Source: Bacteroidota bacterium
GTDB taxonomy: Bacteria > Bacteroidota > Bacteroidia > Chitinophagales > Chitinophagaceae
Reading direction: 5' to 3'
DNA length: 64,000 nt
NCBI GenBank assembly: GCA_023430465.1
Contig: JAEZAM010000039.1
Span: 17,500 to 81,499, forward strand
Made by a program: the position numbers and the translations under genes. Shown piece by piece: positions 60,354-64,000 of this stretch. Below the pieces are notes generated by a model. That model ran no database searches. It had not been told where the DNA came from and saw only the letters and a program-made list of their open reading frames with translations. Position 1 is the stretch's first letter. Each line of letters begins with the position of its first letter.

Positions 60354-61055
60354 ATGCATCCAGAAACCAAGCTCCTGAACGGGTATTCCAATGAAGAGAA
60401 ACTGGCCTACCTCGTTGCCGTCGCCTCTATTGCTACTGCAGACCGTGAAGCCAGCCAGGACGAGTTGGATTATCTTTCCCAATTAGCGGATGCCGCGGGG
60501 CTGGCACCTGAAAACAAAACTGCCGTGCTGCAGGCTGCCACGGAAACCGATCCTGCCGATTTGCCGGCGCACCTTGATATTCTCAAACGATCTGAACTCA
60601 AATATTCACTTGTTGCCGACCTGATGAGTTTTGCAAAAGCCGACCAGGATTACAGCGAAGCCGAAAAAGGCGATATCCAACAGGTGGCCGCTTACCTTGG
60701 GCTGGATGAGCATCAGACCCAGGTGCTAAACGAAGTTGCTGAGAAAACAGCCGATGGCTCCATCACGCCCGAACAGGCAAATGATCCCAACTTTCTTTCC
60801 GCATTTGGATTTGGTGATAAACTCCAGAAAGCCGGAATCAACAGCGGAGGTCTGTTTAAAAATCTGCTTGGCATGGCCGCGCCTTTTATACTCGGCAGCC
60901 TGCTAAGCAAGGGCTTGGGCAGCAAGATCCGCCAACAGGGTAGCGGCGGTGGTGGCGGTCTGCTCAGCGGCGGACTTGGGTCAGTCATTGGCATGCTGAG
61001 CGGTGGCCGTGGCATGGGAAGCATTGGCGGGCTGCTGGGAAAATTTTTCCGTTAA
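60354..61055 (+). CDS. TerB-like domain protein with glycine-rich tail
   Basis: 233 residues. The N-terminal about 125 residues are an all-helical TerB-like domain (EEKLAYLVAVASIATADREASQDELDYL, LKYSLVADLMSFAKADQDYSEAEKGDI), which carries Asp-rich helix ends that can bind metals. A C-terminal Gly/Leu-rich part (LGSLLSKGLGSKIRQQGSGGG) is low in complexity and may be membrane-associated. The family is associated with tellurite and phage-like stress responses but its function is open. It heads a set with the BON and SH3 genes (gap of 28 bases). Confidence 0.78.
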   Translation: MHPETKLLNGYSNEEKLAYLVAVASIATADREASQDELDYLSQLADAAGLAPENKTAVLQAATETDPADLPAHLDILKRSELKYSLVADLMSFAKADQDYSEAEKGDIQQVAAYLGLDEHQTQVLNEVAEKTADGSITPEQANDPNFLSAFGFGDKLQKAGINSGGLFKNLLGMAAPFILGSLLSKGLGSKIRQQGSGGGGGLLSGGLGSVIGMLSGGRGMGSIGGLLGKFFR

Positions 61056-61083
61056 TTCATTTCTTCATTTTTAATTACCAGGT

Positions 61084-61422
61084 ATGAGAAAAACATTCAA
61101 ATGGTTACTGGCTGTTACTGTGATTGCCGGGGGCCTTCAATTCACTTCATGCAAATCAAAGAAAACGACAGAAACAACACCCGATCAGACAACGATACCG
61201 CAGGATACGCAAACACAGGCACCCGTGATCGTTGCCCCGGATGACGCGCTGACAACTGGTGTGCGGGATGCCGTTAAAGATTATCCCGGCGTGAATGCAG
61301 CGGTAAACAATGGCGAGATAACCTTGACCGGCGAGATCGAGCGCGCAAGGTTGCAGCCATTGATGCAAAGCCTCAATACACTCCGGCCTAAAAAGATAAA
61401 TAATAACCTCACCATTAAATAA
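61084..61422 (+). CDS. BON domain lipoprotein
   Basis: 112 residues. Signal and lipobox QFTSCKS (Cys24), a Thr/Gln-rich spacer, then one BON domain (GVRDAVKDYPGVNAAVNNGEITLTGEIERARLQ). BON domains bind phospholipid and occur in OsmY-like envelope stress proteins. It is 28 bases after the TerB-like gene and six before the SH3 gene. Confidence 0.85.
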   Translation: MRKTFKWLLAVTVIAGGLQFTSCKSKKTTETTPDQTTIPQDTQTQAPVIVAPDDALTTGVRDAVKDYPGVNAAVNNGEITLTGEIERARLQPLMQSLNTLRPKKINNNLTIK

Positions 61423-61427
61423 TACTT

Positions 61428-61844
61428 ATGGCACTCCAGGATAAATACAGAGAGCTGATCGATTCAGCGCGCAATGCGGGCGTTGGTAACCTGCAGGTGC
61501 GGGAACAGGACAATGTGTTGTACATCGATGGCAACGCGCCCTCGGGCGAAGTGAAAGACCAGCTATGGGCGGTTTATAACCGCATCGATCCCGACTTCCG
61601 CGCAGGTGATGTAATCATGAACGTCAATGTCCAAACCGTCTCCGGCGCGAAGGCAAAGGTCATTACCGAGAAATCAAACCTTAACATCCGGCAGGGGCCG
61701 GGAACCGATCAGCCCATCGTAGGTAAGGCAGCGCATCATGAACTGGTTACGGTGATCAGCAAAGCCAATGATCAATGGACGCTGGTGAGAACCGATGCGG
61801 GCGAGGAGGGTTATGTCTACAGCCGCTATCTTGAGCAGCAATAG
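61428..61844 (+). CDS. BON/SH3b-like small protein
   Basis: 138 residues, cytoplasmic (no leader). The N-terminal half has a BON-like pattern (NLQVREQDNVLYIDGNAPSGEVKDQLWAVYNRID) and the C-terminal half a bacterial SH3 domain (SNLNIRQGPGTDQPIVGKAAHHELVTVISKANDQWTLVRT). SH3b domains often bind peptidoglycan or peptides. It starts six bases after the BON lipoprotein and closes the three-gene set with a strong terminator behind it. Function unknown; the set as a whole looks like an envelope or stress unit. Confidence 0.82.
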   Translation: MALQDKYRELIDSARNAGVGNLQVREQDNVLYIDGNAPSGEVKDQLWAVYNRIDPDFRAGDVIMNVNVQTVSGAKAKVITEKSNLNIRQGPGTDQPIVGKAAHHELVTVISKANDQWTLVRTDAGEEGYVYSRYLEQQ

Positions 61845-61885
61845 TACTGCGGTCTGTTGCACCGTCAATTTATCGCATTGCGTGG

Positions 61886-61915
61886 GAGCCGGAATCATTC
61901 CGGCTCTTTTGTTTT
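61886..61915 (+). terminator. Rho-independent terminator of the TerB/BON/SH3 set
   Basis: GAGCCGGAA (61886-61894) and TTCCGGCTC (61898-61906) form a perfect nine-base-pair stem with a three-base loop, followed by TTTTGTTTT. Confidence 0.92.
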
Positions 61916-62040
61916 CCCTGCTTGCATAAAGGGAAATTTGTGATCAACGGTTATTCTTTCCGTGGGCGATGAGCTAATTTACCAGGGCTAAAAGCCGGTG
62001 GAAATCCGGATGCTGCTTCTCACCGCTCAACAAATAGTTT

Positions 62041-62478
62041 ATGAAGAAATTCTTCCTTATCCTCTTGCTTGCCGTTGGTACGCGCGCAACCGCGCAAACT
62101 GATCAAAAGGAAATACCTGCCATCATGCAGGCATTGACCAACTACATGGACGGCGGCACATTTGCTGACAGCCTGATGTTCTCCAAAGCATTTTCGCCGC
62201 AAGGGCAAATGTTATTTATGAGAAATGATACGCTGCGGATTGTATCGCTCAAAGACTTCATGGCAGGTGTAAAAAATACGGGGAAAAAGACAGAAAGAAA
62301 GACACGCATCGACAATGTGCAGGTGTTTGGTAATGCCGCACAGGCCAAACTGACCATTGAATACGATACGTTTTATTTTCACGACATGATGTCTCTGCTC
62401 AAAACAAAAGACGGCTGGAAGATAGTGGCCAAGATTTTCTACCGGGAAGATAAACCTGCAGCCCAGTCCGCGCGATAG
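62041..62478 (+). CDS. Exported NTF2-like (lumazine-binding-like) protein
   Basis: 145 residues with a signal peptide (FFLILLLAVGTRATA, cut before QTDQK). The mature chain is an NTF2-like cone (EIPAIMQALTNYMDGGTFAD, then LKDFMAGVKNTGK, NAAQAKLTIEYDTFYFHDMMSLLKTKDGWKIVAKIFY), of the putative lumazine-binding group (PF12893). These proteins occur as small envelope scaffolds or enzymes; the activity is unknown. A hairpin terminator follows, shared with the convergent gene. Confidence 0.86.
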   Translation: MKKFFLILLLAVGTRATAQTDQKEIPAIMQALTNYMDGGTFADSLMFSKAFSPQGQMLFMRNDTLRIVSLKDFMAGVKNTGKKTERKTRIDNVQVFGNAAQAKLTIEYDTFYFHDMMSLLKTKDGWKIVAKIFYREDKPAAQSAR

Positions 62479-62486
62479 ATGTCGGG

Positions 62487-62524
62487 ATATACAAAGGGGT
62501 TTAAAGCCCCTCTGTATATTTTTT
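62487..62524 (+). terminator. Terminator between the NTF2-like and SRPBCC genes
   Basis: ATATACA (62487-62493) pairs with TGTATAT (62513-62519) around a GGGG...CCCC inner stem, followed by six T. The stop codon of the convergent SRPBCC gene (62501-62503) lies within the hairpin. Confidence 0.75.
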
Positions 62525-62923
62525 AAAATTATCCAGGATAGCCTGCCAGCCCGCCTGCTGCAGTTCCAGCGGGTTTGTTTTTTCCGCGTCGAAAGTTTCA
62601 GTGACTTCAGTCTGCCCGTTTACATCTTTGAAATAAACCTGTACCCGTCGACCATCGGCCATGGCATAGCTTATTTTTTCGTGCGGCACCACATCATCAT
62701 ACATCCCTTCGAAATCAAAGCCCATGCTGCCATCGCGGGCTTCCATACGTGAGGTGAATTTGCCTCCCGTCCGCAGATCGTTTTCCGCTCTTGGTGTATG
62801 CCAGTCGTCGGAGGCTGCATTCCATTTTACAATATGAGCGGGATTACTCCAGGCATCCCAGACTTTTTCTATCGGGGCGTTGACGGTAGCCTTTACCGTC
62901 AACTTCTCAAAAGTATCTGACAT
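62501..62923 (-). CDS. SRPBCC/AHSA1 family protein
   Basis: About 140 residues from the ATG at 62921-62923; an upstream TTG at 62944 would precede the -7 box and is rejected. The START-like fold reads VKATVNAPIEKVWDAWSNPAHIVKWNAAS, GKFTSRMEARDGSMGFDFEGMYDD and QAGWQAILDNFKKYTEG, typical of Aha1/SRPBCC proteins, which bind hydrophobic ligands in a deep pocket. No partner gene adjacent. Confidence 0.9.
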   Translation of the reverse strand: MSDTFEKLTVKATVNAPIEKVWDAWSNPAHIVKWNAASDDWHTPRAENDLRTGGKFTSRMEARDGSMGFDFEGMYDDVVPHEKISYAMADGRRVQVYFKDVNGQTEVTETFDAEKTNPLELQQAGWQAILDNFKKYTEGL

Positions 62924-62941
62924 GAAGTATGTTTTAGAATT

Positions 62942-62949
62942 CAAAAGTA
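62942..62949 (-). promoter_or_regulatory. Promoter -7 box of the SRPBCC gene
   Basis: Minus strand 62949-62942 reads TACTTTTG, an exact TAnnTTTG, about 20 bases before the ATG and so consistent with the shorter start. Confidence 0.45.
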
Positions 62950-63203
62950 ACGGTAAGATTATTTGCTACCGATGGCAACTTCCGACAAATTGAGGGTTTG
63001 ATGCGACGAAAAGCCGGAAAGACAGGAGAATTTTTCCTGGTGTCTGTTTTTTCTTAACTTTTATGTACTGTATTGCTCCGGGCGAGCAGTGCCATTAAAC
63101 CTTAACTAATGATAATCCTCCTTCACGCGATCACCACGATCGGGTTTGTGTAGTTTGTATTCCTTTATACAGGAGCCCTCATTTTTTACCAACACAAACT
63201 GCC

Positions 63204-64000
63204 ATGCCGATCATCCGATTTCCCCTTTATCACAACGCTTCATTGACCTGGCGCTGGCCGCTGCAAGTACAAGTGGCGGACCAGCGTACGGAGCTCATCC
63301 ATGCGATGCGGTTGCAATACTTCACAGGCCGGTTCTGCCGGATCGAACCGGCCGTGTCCGGAAAGAGACCAAACATTCTGCTGCTGAGTGAAGCACCTGC
63401 AAGTGGGCTTATTGCCTCCCAGGCTGATGTCATCATAATTTTTGCAGAAGATGATTTCGGGCTGTTCGATGCGTCATGGGTCAAGGAGTTCGCTGATCTC
63501 GCAATAGCATTTCAAGCCTGTGGTGTGTTCCTGGTAAAAAAGCCGTCAGACATTGCGGGTTGGTTCGAGCAACTGGTAATCGCTCTTTCACATAACCAGA
63601 ATGTGATCCAGGCCATCGAGTCATGTACTGCGGATGCTGTGTTTTTCTATAAAAAGGAACTCATTGACCTGGCGCGGCTGGATACTATACTGGAAGTTTT
63701 AATCCAGGTTCTCCGGGACTTGCCCGCAGATGCAATCGTGGAGGTAAATTTCCCCGGCGTTGCCGCGGAAGGACCTATGTCTGCCTCGCAGTTGGCTCAC
63801 GCCATCATTTCCCGGCGGCATACGTTTTCATATGATCGGGAAACGGACGAGGCAAGCTCGCTGTTGCGCCTTTCCGAGGAGATTGATCGTATTGCCACGG
63901 TCAACTGGCCCAGCATTGCGCAAGAAGAGCCGAGGAGGCAAACAGGTTGGTTCTCCCGGTTGCGAAAAATATTACCTCCTGAAAGGCCGCCGCAACAGCA
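63204..64000 (+). CDS. ORF of unknown function, truncated by window edge
   Basis: From the ATG at 63204 the frame is open to the window edge (at least 265 codons). It begins MPIIRFPLYHNASLTWRWPL and has a Rossmann- or TIR-like pattern: NILLLSEAPASGLIASQADVIIIFAEDDFGLFDASWVKEFADLA, with FQACGVFLVKKPSDIAGWFEQLVIAL next. No catalytic motif or signal peptide is visible. The C-terminal part so far is helical and ends in RTGWFSRLRKILPP. I do not recognise the family; it may be a large multi-domain protein that continues to the right. Confidence 0.75.
   Translation, partial: MPIIRFPLYHNASLTWRWPLQVQVADQRTELIHAMRLQYFTGRFCRIEPAVSGKRPNILLLSEAPASGLIASQADVIIIFAEDDFGLFDASWVKEFADLAIAFQACGVFLVKKPSDIAGWFEQLVIALSHNQNVIQAIESCTADAVFFYKKELIDLARLDTILEVLIQVLRDLPADAIVEVNFPGVAAEGPMSASQLAHAIISRRHTFSYDRETDEASSLLRLSEEIDRIATVNWPSIAQEEPRRQTGWFSRLRKILPPERPPQQ

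Noticed and set aside
1..64000. CRISPR arrays, prophage genes, transposases, integrases
   Set aside because: No regular 25-40-base direct repeats with spacers, and no recombinase or phage structural motif in any reading frame.

Overview
The window looks like the chromosome of a Bacteroidota member, most likely of the Chitinophagaceae. This is inferred from Bacteroidota-typical genes (GLPGLI protein, DUF1080/GH43 pair, DUF6427-like and DUF6263-like proteins, SecA of about 1,100 residues, ScpB with an acidic tail) and from recurring promoter -7 boxes of the form TAnnTTTG. Shine-Dalgarno sequences are weak and several starts are TTG or GTG. No rRNA, tRNA, CRISPR array, transposase or prophage gene was seen. 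Most of the window is ordinary core genome with short intergenic gaps, and several convergent gene pairs abut or overlap.

Layout. 1-12.3 kb: partial yqgE, a BaeS-like kinase facing an Rcp1-like single-domain regulator, metG, a YbjN-like protein, a 1,285-residue AsmA-like protein, a fused beta-oxidation enzyme and a metzincin-type protease. 12.4-18 kb: an M16 peptidase pair (one active, one inactive), a TIGR01777 epimerase, and a DUF1080 lipoprotein with a GH43 enzyme. 18.2-23.3 kb: an ABC exporter with an LdcA-like peptidase, a Dabb protein, an alpha/beta hydrolase, and oxyR with a divergent terminator-ended non-coding stretch. 23.3-30.2 kb: a membrane protein and an exported protein of unknown function, the Kup potassium transporter, a second copy of the hydrolase, and a TPR-like lipoprotein. 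30.2-30.7 kb: a patchwork of degenerate repeats.

31.4-38.5 kb is the accessory region. It starts with a small exported cysteine-containing peptide and a GLPGLI protein. It then holds two versions of one three-gene sensing module: a multi-pass membrane protein without a recognised domain, a HisKA_3-type kinase, and a NarL/LuxR-type regulator. Between them lie an orphan NarL-type regulator with a methyltransferase and a 720-base structured intergenic region. That region ends in a 26-codon ORF placed 24 bases before the second membrane protein. The first module and the methyltransferase are visibly AT-richer than the flanks.

38.6-64 kb returns to core functions: scpB, atpG, secA, lysA, a pair of ferritin-like exported proteins, a thioredoxin-like protein with a DUF4442 thioesterase-like protein, a beta-CASP nuclease, a DUF4136 lipoprotein, and a GAF/PAS histidine kinase with a receiver protein. 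These are followed by an M19-like dipeptidase, an esterase with a cupin, a UvrD-type helicase with a C-terminal HTH, a broken secreted-protein gene, a TerB-like/BON/SH3 set, an NTF2-like protein, an SRPBCC protein, and an unrecognised ORF running off the right edge.

The most interesting candidates are the peptide-plus-membrane-sensor-plus-kinase-plus-regulator arrangement (36.1-38.5 kb) and the putative small RNA divergent from oxyR (about 23.19-23.28 kb). All functional calls rest on reading motifs by eye; no database search was run.
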